A stretch of 64,000 nucleotides of DNA from Pseudonocardia sp. MH-G8 (GCF_002262885.1 NZ_NKYF01000029.1:59860-123859); one strand, 5' to 3'. Positions 55,249-63,615 are shown, numbered from the stretch's first letter. Notes: generated from the letters alone by a model not told the origin. Program-made: numbers and translations.

Positions 55249-55335
55249 ATCCGCTCCTCGAGGCGTCACGCCGCAGACGGTAGCTCGCTGCGTCCCGTTC
55301 GCCGTCGGCGTTGACCGGCGTCGGCGTCGAGCTTA

Positions 55336-55360
55336 TTGTACGTACGAAACATCCGTACAA
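55336..55360. promoter_or_regulatory. Inverted repeat TTGTACG-N11-CGTACAA, candidate GntR/UTRA operator
   Basis: Perfect 7-bp arms at 55336-55342 and 55354-55360 with an internal GTACGTAC. HutC-type regulators bind sites of the form GTNTANAC and GTAC-rich dyads. The repeat lies 88 bases from the regulator start and 44 bases before the permease remnant, in an AT-richer stretch that likely holds the promoter. Confidence 0.6.
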
Positions 55361-55403
55361 CTTGCGGCGGTGCAGGTTGCGGGTGCGTCGAGAGGCACGC
55401 CCC

Positions 55404-55841
55404 ATGGCGGAGACGCGGGCGAGGCAACGCAGCTCCCGCCTTCCGGTGTTCGCGACGATCCAGAAGATCCCGGCCGGCCTGATGCTGATCCCCCTCGTGC
55501 TGGGAGTGCTGGTCAACACGTTCGCGCCGGGCGCGCTGACGATCGGGAGCTTCACCACCGCGTCGTTCGAGGACGGTGCGCTGGCGCTGATCGCACTCCT
55601 GATCTTCGCCACGGGTGCGCAGATCACCGGGAGCAACAGCAGGAAGGCGGCGGCGACGACCACGGTCGTCGTGCTCGCATCCGACCCCCGATTCCTCCCG
55701 TTCGTGCCCTCGGCCGCCGCTCAGACGGCGAGCGCGGTCCTGGTCACGGCGGTCCTGGCCCCGCTCGTCGCGTCGTGGGTGCTGCGGTGGTCCGGTGGGC
55801 CCGCCGTCCACGACGCGGTGGCCGGCCCAACGAGCAGATGA
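55404..55841 (+). pseudogene. KdgT-family permease with internal deletion
   Basis: The first 75 residues (QKIPAGLMLIPLVLGVLVNTFAPGALTIGSFTTASF) are KdgT-like and parallel the intact permease at 53067. After TGAQITGSNSRKAAATT it continues in frame with VVVLASDPRFLPFVPSAAAQTASAVLVTAVLAPLVASWVLRW, which corresponds to the very C-terminus of KdgT. About 190 central residues are therefore missing without a frameshift, leaving 145 of the expected 330. It cannot be a working carrier, but it stays at the head of the RuBisCO-like/kinase operon and its stop region overlaps a possible start of the next gene. Confidence 0.8.
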
Positions 55842-55855
55842 CGACCGGAGAACTG

Positions 55856-57121
55856 ATGCGCGACCAGCGAACGATCCGCTGCACCTACTACCTGGAGTCG
55901 GAGATCGATCCCGCGCGGGCGGCGACGATCGTGGCGGGCGAGCAGTCCAGCGGGACGTTCGTCGCCGTGCCCGGTGAGTCGCCGCGCCTGCACCAGCGCC
56001 ACGGCGCGCAGGTCGTGCACGTCGAGCCGCACGGCCTCCGCGCGCCGGCGTTGCCGTCGCGGAAGACCCCGGAGAAGGTGCGTGCCGCGCTCGCCACGGT
56101 GGACTTCCCGATGGAGAACGTCGGGACCGACCTCGCCACCCTGCAGACCGCCGTCGCCGGGAACCTCTTCGAGCTGGGGCAGCTCTACGCGTGCCGGTTG
56201 CAGGACATCCGGCTCCCGGACGAGTTCGTGGCCGCGCATCCGGGACCCGCCTTCGGGATCGGCGGGACCCGACGGCTGATGGGTGACGCCGAGGGCGTGC
56301 TGATCGGGACGATCGTCAAGCCGAACGTCGGCCTCACCGAGGACGAGTTCCGCCTCGTGGTCCGGGAGCTCGCGCTGGCCTCGATCGACCTCGTCAAGGA
56401 CGACGAGCTCATGACGGATCCGCACTACCTCCCGCTCGAACGCCGAGTCGCCGTGGCGACCGAGGAGATCCGGGCCGCCGAGCAGGTGACGGGTCATCCC
56501 ACGATGTACGCCTTCAACATCACCGGGGACCTGGCAGGTCTGCGCCGCCGGCACGACCTCGTCGTCGGGGCCGGTGGGCGGTGCGTGATGCTCAACGTCC
56601 CCGTGATGGGCCTCCCGGCGCTGGCCTACCTGCGCTCGTTCACCGAGGTTCCCGTGCACGGGCACCGGGCCGGGCTCGCCGCCTCGATGCGGGCGCGGGG
56701 GTTGGGGGTGGACTACCGGGTCTGGCAGCAGCTGGCCCGGCTGGCCGGTGCGGACCACGTGCACGTCAGCGGGCTGGGCAGCAAGTTCTACGAGACCGAC
56801 GAGGAGGTCGCGGCGAACACCCTCAGCCTGCTCGCCCCCCTCGGAACGACGATCCCACCCGTGCCGACGCTGTCCTCCGGCCAGAACGTCACCACGCCCG
56901 GCCCCACCTTCGCGGCGGTCGGCTCCACCGACCTGCTGATGCTCGCCGGCGGCGGGATCGCGGCCCACCCCGACGGCCCCGGTGCCGGGGTGAGGAGCCT
57001 CCGCCAGGCCTGGGACGCGGCGGTGGCGGGCGTGCCGCTCGCCGACGCCGTCCGGGACCGGGCACGGGGCGGGGACGAGGCGCTGCTGCACGCGGCGCAG
57101 ATGTTCGGACCAGGTGCCTGA
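55856..57121 (+). CDS. RuBisCO-like protein (RLP), predicted 3-oxo-acid-sugar-phosphate decarboxylase
   Basis: RuBisCO-superfamily large-subunit-like protein of 421 residues. Retained active-site features: GTIVKPNVGLT with Lys155 (equivalent of RuBisCO Lys175), DLVKDDELMTDP with Lys181, Asp183 and Glu184 (carbamylated lysine and metal ligands Lys201/Asp203/Glu204), VHGHRAG (the His294/Arg295 region), and a loop-6-like GLGSKFYE. Carbon-fixing sequences around these sites differ, so CO2 fixation is unlikely. RLPs next to DUF1537 kinases are known as OiaX, decarboxylating 3-oxo-isoapionate 4-phosphate. The kinase gene starts 1 base after the stop. The ATG 55856 has GGAG 5 bases upstream; ATG 55838 overlaps the preceding stop. 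Confidence 0.88.
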   Translation: MRDQRTIRCTYYLESEIDPARAATIVAGEQSSGTFVAVPGESPRLHQRHGAQVVHVEPHGLRAPALPSRKTPEKVRAALATVDFPMENVGTDLATLQTAVAGNLFELGQLYACRLQDIRLPDEFVAAHPGPAFGIGGTRRLMGDAEGVLIGTIVKPNVGLTEDEFRLVVRELALASIDLVKDDELMTDPHYLPLERRVAVATEEIRAAEQVTGHPTMYAFNITGDLAGLRRRHDLVVGAGGRCVMLNVPVMGLPALAYLRSFTEVPVHGHRAGLAASMRARGLGVDYRVWQQLARLAGADHVHVSGLGSKFYETDEEVAANTLSLLAPLGTTIPPVPTLSSGQNVTTPGPTFAAVGSTDLLMLAGGGIAAHPDGPGAGVRSLRQAWDAAVAGVPLADAVRDRARGGDEALLHAAQMFGPGA

Positions 57122-57122
57122 G

Positions 57123-58430
57123 ATGCCCACGTTCGGTTTCGTCGCCGACGACCTGACCGGCGCGAGCGACGTCCTCGCCCAGGCCCACCGTCACGGGTTG
57201 GAGGCGGCCCTCGTCCTCGGCGACGCCCCGCTGCCCGAGGACACCGACGTGGTCGGGATCGCGGGCCCGGCGCGCTCTCTCGGTGGCGACGCGTTCGACC
57301 GGCTCGTGCGGCGGGACCTTCATCGCCTGGCCGGCCTGGACCTCGAGGTGCTCCTCTACAAGGTCTGCTCCACGTTCGACAGCTCGCCCACGACCGGCAG
57401 CATCGGCCGGGGCATCGAGCTGATGCACGAGCGGTTCCCCGCGCACGGTCCGATCGCGGTCGCGCCCGCACAGCCCGAGTTCGGCCGCTTCACCGCCTTC
57501 ACCACCCACTACGCCGCCTACGCGGGAGAGGTCCACCGCCTGGACCGCCACCCGGTGATGTCCCGGCACCCGTCGACGCCGATGCGCGAGGCCGACCTGC
57601 GTCGCGTGCTCGCGGAGCAGCTCGCGCCGGGCTCGGTGGTCGGTGCGATCCACCTGCCCGTCCACGCGGCGGGAGCGCTCGAGGACGCGTGGACGGAGCG
57701 GCGGGGGGAGCGGGGCTGCTCGGCCTTCGTCGTCGACGCGGTCGACGAGCACCACATGGACGCGGTCGCTCGTGCGCTGACCGGGGAGCGCTCCAGAACC
57801 GGGCCCGCCCTCGTCGTGGGGTCCGGCGGCATCATGGCCGCCCTGGCCCGCACGACCAACGGCGCGCCGGCCAGTACGGGCCCGCCCGGGGCCCAGGCCC
57901 CGGGCGGGCCCGTACTGGCGGTCAGCGCCTCGGCGTCCAGCGTGACCTCCGAGCAGATCGGCGATGCGCTCGAGCACGGCTGGGTCGACGTCCCCGTCCC
58001 GGCGGACCTGCTCACTCCCGCGGGCGCCGGGCTCGTCGCCGCCCTCGACACGCAGGTGGCGTCCGCGTTGTCGGCCGGACGTGACGTCGTCGTGCACACC
58101 ACCCGGGGGGTCGACGATCCGCGGTACGCCCATAGTGGCCCGGTCGGTGCGGAGCACGTCGGGTCACTGATCGGCGGGCTCGCCGCACGTATGGCCGCCG
58201 GCGGGCTCACCCGCGACATCGCGATCTGCGGCGGCGACACCTCTAGCCACGCCTTGATCGCGATGGGCGTGCGGGAGGTGCGGGTGTCGGCGCAGTTCGT
58301 CGTGGCCGGGCCCGTGTGCCGCACCGACGACGGGGCGGCCGTGGCCGGATGCCGGCTGCTGCTCAAGGGCGGACAGGTCGGTCCGCCCGACGTCCTGCGC
58401 CGGTTCGCGGGTCGGGTGCCGCATGCCTGA
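57123..58430 (+). CDS. DUF1537 four-carbon acid-sugar kinase family protein
   Basis: ATP-dependent kinase of 435 residues. N-terminal substrate domain begins FGFVADDLTGASDVLAQA; the C-terminal nucleotide domain carries ICGGDTSSHAL and LLKGGQVG. Family members (OtnK, DtnK, OiaK) phosphorylate 3-oxo-tetronates, threonate/erythronate or 3-oxo-isoapionate. Placement with the RuBisCO-like protein suggests an OiaK-like role: it makes the phosphate ester that the RLP decarboxylates. A perfect 24-bp inverted repeat with a 2-base spacer lies inside the reading frame (57870-57919), at the linker before VLAVSASASSVTSEQIG; the frame remains open. Confidence 0.9.
   Translation: MPTFGFVADDLTGASDVLAQAHRHGLEAALVLGDAPLPEDTDVVGIAGPARSLGGDAFDRLVRRDLHRLAGLDLEVLLYKVCSTFDSSPTTGSIGRGIELMHERFPAHGPIAVAPAQPEFGRFTAFTTHYAAYAGEVHRLDRHPVMSRHPSTPMREADLRRVLAEQLAPGSVVGAIHLPVHAAGALEDAWTERRGERGCSAFVVDAVDEHHMDAVARALTGERSRTGPALVVGSGGIMAALARTTNGAPASTGPPGAQAPGGPVLAVSASASSVTSEQIGDALEHGWVDVPVPADLLTPAGAGLVAALDTQVASALSAGRDVVVHTTRGVDDPRYAHSGPVGAEHVGSLIGGLAARMAAGGLTRDIAICGGDTSSHALIAMGVREVRVSAQFVVAGPVCRTDDGAAVAGCRLLLKGGQVGPPDVLRRFAGRVPHA
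57870..57919. repeat. Perfect 24-bp inverted repeat inside the kinase gene
   Basis: Bases 57870-57893 are the exact complement, in reverse, of 57896-57919, with CA between. The arms begin GCCAGTACGGG and end CCCGTACTGGC. It encodes the interdomain linker (STGPPGAQAPGGPVLA) and would form an extremely stable RNA or DNA hairpin. Confidence 0.95.
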
Positions 58431-58478
58431 CCGGATGTACCGGCACCACGGATGGACACCACCAGAGAGGGAGAAGCG

Positions 58479-59522
58479 ATGAGGGCAGTGGTCAAGAGGC
58501 TCCCCGGGCGTGGCGCCGACTACGTGCGGGACCTGCCCGATCCGAAGGCCGACGAGGGCCGGGTCGTCGTCCAGGTGGCCGCGGCCTCGCTGTGCGGCAC
58601 CGATCGGGAGGTCTACGAGTGGACGCCGTCGGCCCAAGCCTTCCACCTCGATCTCCCGGTGGTCCTCGGCCACGAGGGCGCGGGGACCGTCGTCGAGGTC
58701 GGTAGCGGCGTCACCGGCCTCGCGGTCGGGGACCACGTCGCACTCGAGAGCCACCTGGCCTGCGGCCGCTGCTACCCCTGCCGCACCGGCGACGCCCACA
58801 CCTGCGAGCGCACGGGCATCATCGGCATGCACATCGACGGCGTGTTCGCCGAGTACATGGCCGCACCGCAGGCGATCTGCGTAAGGCTCCCGGACGCCGT
58901 CCCGCTGCAAACCGGAGCCCTGCTGGAGTCGGCCGGAGTCGCGGTTCACGCCGTCCAGCGATCCGGCTACGCGGTCGCGGGGAGTTCCGTCCTGGTGAGC
59001 GGCGCCGGCCCGGTCGGTCTCGTCGTCGCGCACCTGGCGCGCCTGATGGGGGCGGCGCACGTCGTCGTGGTCGAGCCGAACGCCTTCCGCCGCAGGCACG
59101 CCGAGCGCCTCGACGTGCTCGCGCTTCCGCCGGGTGCCGAGGTCGTCGAGCGGTGCCGGGAGCTGGCCGGGCGGCGCGGCGGCTTCGACGTCGCCTTCGA
59201 GTGCTCCGGGGCTCCCGGCACCCTGCCGGTCCTGTTCGAGGCCGTGCGCCGGGAGGCGACCGTCGTGACCGTCGGGCACCCGAGCGGGCCCGCGGAGATC
59301 GACATCGCTGCGTCGATCAACAAGAAGGGCATCACCCTGCGGGGGATCTTCGGGAGGCGGCTCTGGGAGACCTGGGAGCAGACGCTGCTGCTCCTGGACT
59401 CCGGCCGCCTCGACCTCGACTGGTTGATCACGCACCGCCTGTCGCTGAGCCGGATCGACGAGGGGATCGAGCTGCTCACCGGCGAGGCCTGCAAGGTGCT
59501 GCTGCAGCCCGACCTGCCCTGA
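58479..59522 (+). CDS. Zinc-dependent alcohol dehydrogenase (threonine/sorbitol dehydrogenase-like MDR)
   Basis: Medium-chain dehydrogenase of 347 residues. Catalytic zinc ligands in SLCGTDREVYEW and LGHEGAGTVVEVG; structural zinc cysteines in ACGRCYPCRTGDAHTCE; cofactor motif SGAGPVGLVVAHLARLMGA. The Tdh-like GIIGMHIDGVFAEYMAAP and the terminal LITHRLSLSRIDEGIELLTGEACKVLLQ suggest the L-threonine 3-dehydrogenase/sugar-acid branch. Start ATG 58479 with GAGAGGGAG upstream. It follows the kinase by 48 bases. It could oxidise the acid sugar at C3 to the 3-oxo form that the kinase uses; that is inference. Confidence 0.9.
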   Translation: MRAVVKRLPGRGADYVRDLPDPKADEGRVVVQVAAASLCGTDREVYEWTPSAQAFHLDLPVVLGHEGAGTVVEVGSGVTGLAVGDHVALESHLACGRCYPCRTGDAHTCERTGIIGMHIDGVFAEYMAAPQAICVRLPDAVPLQTGALLESAGVAVHAVQRSGYAVAGSSVLVSGAGPVGLVVAHLARLMGAAHVVVVEPNAFRRRHAERLDVLALPPGAEVVERCRELAGRRGGFDVAFECSGAPGTLPVLFEAVRREATVVTVGHPSGPAEIDIAASINKKGITLRGIFGRRLWETWEQTLLLLDSGRLDLDWLITHRLSLSRIDEGIELLTGEACKVLLQPDLP

Positions 59523-59636
59523 CCGGCCCACCACCCATCACACCACCCGCGCGACGATCAGCGACGATCCGAGGAGACGACCCATGGCCAGGACCGCCAC
59601 CACCCTCCGCGCACCCCGCACTGGTCGGGGTGCGGC

Positions 59637-60665
59637 ATGAAGGCTGCCGTCCTCACCGCCGAGCGCAGCATCGAGGTCCGGGACGTCGACGACCCGCGAC
59701 CGCGGGTCGACGAGATCGTCATCGCGGTCGAGGCATCCGGCATCTGCGGGTCCGACCTGCACGCCTGGCACGGACGGCACCCCTTCCGGCGGCCACCCGT
59801 CGTGCTCGGCCATGAACCGGCCGGCATTGTGGTCGCACGGGGAGCGGACGTGACCACGGTGGGCGTGGACGACCGGGTCGTCATCGAGCCGCACCGCATC
59901 TGCGGCACGTGCGCGGCCTGCCGGCACGGCGACAACGAGATCTGCGAGTCCAAGCAGTATCCGGCGACCCAGGGCTGGACCGGCAGCCTCGCGGAGTACT
60001 TCGCCGCGCCCGCGGCCATGGCACAGCGCGTGCCGGACGGCGTCGCGCTCGACCTGGCCGCGCTGGCCGAGCCGCTGGCCGTGGCGTGCCACGCGAACCG
60101 ACGCGGCGGGATCGGTCCGGGCACGACGGTGAACATCGTCGGCTCGGGCACGATCGGCCTGTTGTGCCTGGTGGTCGCCCGGAACCTCGGTGCCGACGTC
60201 GACGTCGTCACCGACATCGATCCGAGGAAGCTGCAGCTGGCGGGCCGGTTCGGTGCGGCGAGGCCCAGCGACGTGCGGACCTCCGGCATCGTCGGGGAGC
60301 TGCGTGGCCGCCGGCGCGAGCGGGCCGACGTCACCATCGTCGCCGCGACGGCGCCGGACAGCCTCGTGGACGCGGCCGCGCTCACCCGCCCCGGCGGACG
60401 CATCGTGCTGCTCGGTCTCTACGGCGACACCGCCGCGGTCGCCGCGTCTGCGCTGGTCACCGACGAGCAGACCATCCTGGGGTCCTTGACCTACAACAGC
60501 GCCGACTTCTCGTCGGCGCTTGCGCTCCTCGCCGACGCCCCCGCCACCTACGCGCAGTTCGTGACGAAGCGCATCGGCCTGGACGGGGTGGGCGCCGAGT
60601 TCGCCCGGCAGGCCGACGGCGGCGCCGCCGTCAAGACCCTCGTCCTCCCGCGGCTGACGCCATGA
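59637..60665 (+). CDS. Zinc-dependent alcohol dehydrogenase (sorbitol/threonine dehydrogenase-like MDR), second copy
   Basis: Medium-chain dehydrogenase of 342 residues, only distantly similar to the preceding one. Catalytic zinc residues in SGICGSDLHAWHG and LGHEPAGIVVARG; structural zinc cysteines in ICGTCAACRHGDNEICE; cofactor motif VGSGTIGLLCLVVAR with an acidic DIDPRKLQ after it, favouring NAD. The start codon is at 59637 in GGGGTGCGGCATG, with a weak ribosome site and a 114-base gap before it, so an internal promoter is possible. Its stop overlaps the TRAP receptor start (ATGA), tying oxidation to uptake. Confidence 0.88.
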   Translation: MKAAVLTAERSIEVRDVDDPRPRVDEIVIAVEASGICGSDLHAWHGRHPFRRPPVVLGHEPAGIVVARGADVTTVGVDDRVVIEPHRICGTCAACRHGDNEICESKQYPATQGWTGSLAEYFAAPAAMAQRVPDGVALDLAALAEPLAVACHANRRGGIGPGTTVNIVGSGTIGLLCLVVARNLGADVDVVTDIDPRKLQLAGRFGAARPSDVRTSGIVGELRGRRRERADVTIVAATAPDSLVDAAALTRPGGRIVLLGLYGDTAAVAASALVTDEQTILGSLTYNSADFSSALALLADAPATYAQFVTKRIGLDGVGAEFARQADGGAAVKTLVLPRLTP

Positions 60666-61669
60666 CCGCCGGTCGGATGCCCAGGACGCGCAAGCCGGTG
60701 CTCGCCGCACTCCTCGCGGTGAGCGCGCTGATCCTCACCGCGGGCTGCGCGGGCGGCCGGCACGACACCGTCGAGCTGCGCCTCGGACACGTCAACTCGG
60801 TGACCGATCCGTGGCAGACCTCCTCGGAGGAATTCGCCCGGCTGGTGCACGAGGGCAGCGGCGGCACGGTCGAGGTGCAGGTCTTCCCCAGCGCCCAGCT
60901 CGGGGGAGACCGCGACATGGTGGAGGGGATGCAGATCGGCTCCGTCGACCTGGCGCTCGTGGCGGGCGTGCTCTCCTCCGTGGAGCCCGCCATGACCATG
61001 CTCGAGATCCCATACATGTTCCCCAGCCAGGCCGCGCTCAACGAAGCGCTGGACGGGCCGGGCGGCCAACAGCTGTCGGCCGCCCTGCTGGAGAAGGGCA
61101 TCCGCAACCTCGCCTGGCTCGACCGCGGACCGCGGGAGCTGACGGCGAACCGGCCCATCACCGATCCCGCCGAACTCGACGGCGCCAAGATCCGGGTCCC
61201 GGAGATCCCCGCGTCGATCGACGCCTGGCGGGCCATGGGAGCGAACCCGACACCGATGGCGTTCAGCGAGGTGTACAGCGCCCTGCAGCAGGGCGTGATC
61301 GACGGGCAGGAGAACCCGTACGCCATCACCGAGTCGGCGAACCTCAACGACGTGCAGCGCTACGTCATGGAGACCGATCACGTGTACGGCTACGTGATGC
61401 TGGCGATGTCCGAAGACGCGTGGGAGCGGCTGTCGCCCCAGCAGCGGCAGGTCGTTACCGAGGCCGCCCAGGCCGTGCGCCGCACCCACAACGCGCGGAC
61501 CGCGGTGGACGAGGAGCGGTACAAGGCGACGCTCGCGCAGAAGGGCATGACCTTCGTCGAGGTCGACCGGGAGGCGTTCCGCCAGGCGGTCCAGCCGGTG
61601 CACCAGCACTACGCGCGGGAGTTCGGTCAGGAGCTCTACGACATGCTGGGGACCCCCCATGCCTCGTAG
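60662..61669 (+). CDS. TRAP transporter solute-binding lipoprotein (DctP family)
   Basis: Receptor of 335 residues with lipobox LTAGC (Cys29). LRLGHVNSVTDPWQTSSEEFARLVHEGSGGTVEVQVFPSAQLGGDRDMVEGMQIG, GAKIRVPEIPASIDAWRAMGANPTPMAFSEVYSALQQGVIDGQENP are text-book DctP. The IRVPEIP motif contains the ligand-binding Arg; this subtype is frequent among receptors for sugar acids and uronates. The next gene starts before its stop (11-base overlap). Likely imports the acid handled by the RLP/kinase pathway. Confidence 0.93.
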   Translation: MTAGRMPRTRKPVLAALLAVSALILTAGCAGGRHDTVELRLGHVNSVTDPWQTSSEEFARLVHEGSGGTVEVQVFPSAQLGGDRDMVEGMQIGSVDLALVAGVLSSVEPAMTMLEIPYMFPSQAALNEALDGPGGQQLSAALLEKGIRNLAWLDRGPRELTANRPITDPAELDGAKIRVPEIPASIDAWRAMGANPTPMAFSEVYSALQQGVIDGQENPYAITESANLNDVQRYVMETDHVYGYVMLAMSEDAWERLSPQQRQVVTEAAQAVRRTHNARTAVDEERYKATLAQKGMTFVEVDREAFRQAVQPVHQHYAREFGQELYDMLGTPHAS

Positions 61670-62261
61670 CGCCGGACGAGGCGGCCCGGCCTCGGCCTTC
61701 CACCGGGTCGCCGATGCGCTCGATCTCCTCGCCCGGGTGCTCGCGGGCGCGGGCCTCGTCGGGATCGTGCTCGTCATCGCCGTGCAGGTGCTCTTCCGCT
61801 ACGTCCTCGACCAGTCCCTCGCCTGGACCGAGGAGGCCTCGCGGTTCCTGCTCGTCGTGGCGAGCCTGATGGCCATCACGGTGGCGCACCGTCGCCTGAT
61901 GCACGCGGGCTACTCCAGCGCCGTCACGAGGTTGCCGACCTCGGTGCGACGTGCCGTGATCGTGGTCGTCGACCTGATCACCGTGGCCTTCTTCGCGGTG
62001 GTCGGCCTGTCGAGCCGCAACCTGATCGTGGTCGGCCTCGACTCGCAGGCGCCCGCCACGGGCATCCCGATGGCCGCGATCTACCTCGTGTTCCCCGTGT
62101 TCGCGGTGGTGGGCATCGTGTTCAGCCTGGAGCACGTCGCGCTGCACCTGACCGGATCCGCGGACGAACTGCTTTCCGCCGACGAAAGCCGCGCGGTGGT
62201 GGAGGAAGCCGCTGCGGCGACGGAGACGACGACTGCGACGGCAGAACGGAGCCGAGAATGA
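61659..62261 (+). CDS. TRAP transporter small permease (DctQ family)
   Basis: Four-helix subunit of 200 residues: LAGAGLVGIVLVIAVQVLFRYVLDQSLAWTEEASRFLLVVASLMAITVAHRRLMHAG, the DctQ signature, then two more helices. A Glu/Ala/Thr-rich tail of about 35 residues is longer than usual. It overlaps both neighbours, so translation of the three subunits is coupled. Confidence 0.9.
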   Translation: MPRSAGRGGPASAFHRVADALDLLARVLAGAGLVGIVLVIAVQVLFRYVLDQSLAWTEEASRFLLVVASLMAITVAHRRLMHAGYSSAVTRLPTSVRRAVIVVVDLITVAFFAVVGLSSRNLIVVGLDSQAPATGIPMAAIYLVFPVFAVVGIVFSLEHVALHLTGSADELLSADESRAVVEEAAAATETTTATAERSRE

Positions 62262-63538
62262 TGATCGCCTGGCTCTTCGGTGCCTTCGCCGTGCTGGTGG
62301 CGGCGAACGTGGCCGTCGGCATCGCGCTGCTCATGGCGGTCGTGATTGCCATGGCGGCTACTGGCACCGACCTCCCGCTCGCCGTCATCGCGCAGCGGAT
62401 GTTCGCCGGGACGGGCTCCTTCGCGCTGATCGCGATCCCGGCGTTCCTGCTCGCGGGCGAGCTGATGGCGCGGGGTGCGATGGCGCGGCGCATGGTCGAG
62501 TTCGCGGCGACGCTGGTCGGGCACCTCAGGGGTGGCCTGGCCGTCGTCGGAGTGCTCTCGACGATGCTGTTCTCGGGTGTGTCCGGCTCGTCGGTGGCCA
62601 ACACCGCCGCGATCGGCAGCGTCCTGGTGCCGCAGATGCGCCGACGCGGCTACGACAGCGGCTTCGCGGGTGCGGTCGTCGCCAACGCGGGTGTCCTCGG
62701 CTCGGTCTTCCCGCCGTCGATCCCGATGGTGCTGTACGGCATCGCGGCGGGGGTGTCCATCAGTTCGCTCTTCGTCGCGGGCATCGTCCCGGGGATCCTG
62801 ATGGTGGTCCTGCTGATCGCCGTCGGCTACTGGCAGTCGGTGCGGGCGGGCTACCCGGCGGGCGAGCGTGCGTCGGTCGCGGACATCGGCCGGGCGTTCG
62901 GCCGCGCCTTCTGGGCGCTGATGACGCCGGTCATCCTGGTCGGCGGGATCGTCTCCGGTGTCCTGACCGTGACGGAGGCCGCGGTCGCGACGGTGGTCTA
63001 CGCCCTCCTCGTCGAGCTGCTCGTCTACCGCGAGCTGAAGCCCCGGGACCTGCCGACGGTGCTGACGCGTGCGGTGACGTCCACGGGGATCGTGATGCTC
63101 ATCATCGCGACGTCGACGCTGTTCGGCTGGATCATGACGGTCGAGCAGATCCCGCAGGCGATCGCCGGGTTCCTGCTGGGGCTGACCTCGACCGTCTGGG
63201 TGCAGCTACTGCTGATCAACATCCTGCTGCTGGTCATCGGGACGTTCCTCGACGTCGCCCCGGGGATCATCATCGCGGTCCCGATCCTGGTGCCGCTGGC
63301 GGAGGCCCTCGGCATCGATCCCGTCCACTTCGGCGTGGTCGTCGTAGTCAACCTGCTCATCGGCCTGGTCACGCCGCCGGTCGCCCCGACGCTGGTGGTC
63401 GGGGCATCCATCGCGAAGGTGAGCCTCGACGTGATCACGGCGGCGTCGTGGCGGTTCTTCGCCGCGTTGCTCCTGAGCCTCGCCCTCATCACCTACGTCC
63501 CCGGACTGTCCACCTGGCTCCCCGGCCTATTGGGCTGA
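62258..63538 (+). CDS. TRAP transporter large permease (DctM family)
   Basis: Large permease of 426 residues. STMLFSGVSGSSVANTAAIGSVLVPQMRRRGYDSGFAGAVVANAGVLGSVFPPSIPMVLYGI and GLVTPPVAPTLVVGAS are diagnostic. ATG 62258 overlaps the small-subunit stop. It is the last gene of the acid-sugar operon and the last gene of the island, 160 bases before the right tRNA-like repeat. Confidence 0.93.
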   Translation: MMIAWLFGAFAVLVAANVAVGIALLMAVVIAMAATGTDLPLAVIAQRMFAGTGSFALIAIPAFLLAGELMARGAMARRMVEFAATLVGHLRGGLAVVGVLSTMLFSGVSGSSVANTAAIGSVLVPQMRRRGYDSGFAGAVVANAGVLGSVFPPSIPMVLYGIAAGVSISSLFVAGIVPGILMVVLLIAVGYWQSVRAGYPAGERASVADIGRAFGRAFWALMTPVILVGGIVSGVLTVTEAAVATVVYALLVELLVYRELKPRDLPTVLTRAVTSTGIVMLIIATSTLFGWIMTVEQIPQAIAGFLLGLTSTVWVQLLLINILLLVIGTFLDVAPGIIIAVPILVPLAEALGIDPVHFGVVVVVNLLIGLVTPPVAPTLVVGASIAKVSLDVITAASWRFFAALLLSLALITYVPGLSTWLPGLLG

Positions 63539-63596
63539 ATCAGCGCGGCCCACCGCCTACGTGAGCCGCGCGAGCGGGGAGGCTGCGTGCCCGTCT

Positions 63597-63615
63597 GGGA
63601 ACCAATTGGGAACCA
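63597..63615 (+). repeat. Arm-type direct repeat, right end of island
   Basis: GGGAACCAATTGGGAACCA contains two direct copies of GGGAACCA. It lies 103 bp before the right tRNA-like core, almost the same spacing as the pair at 18539 from the left core. Confidence 0.5.

Noticed and set aside
55856..57121. True carbon-fixing RuBisCO large subunit
   Set aside because: Although carbamate and metal residues remain, the sequence around loop 6 and the N-terminus is RLP-like, there is no small subunit or phosphoribulokinase, and context is catabolic.
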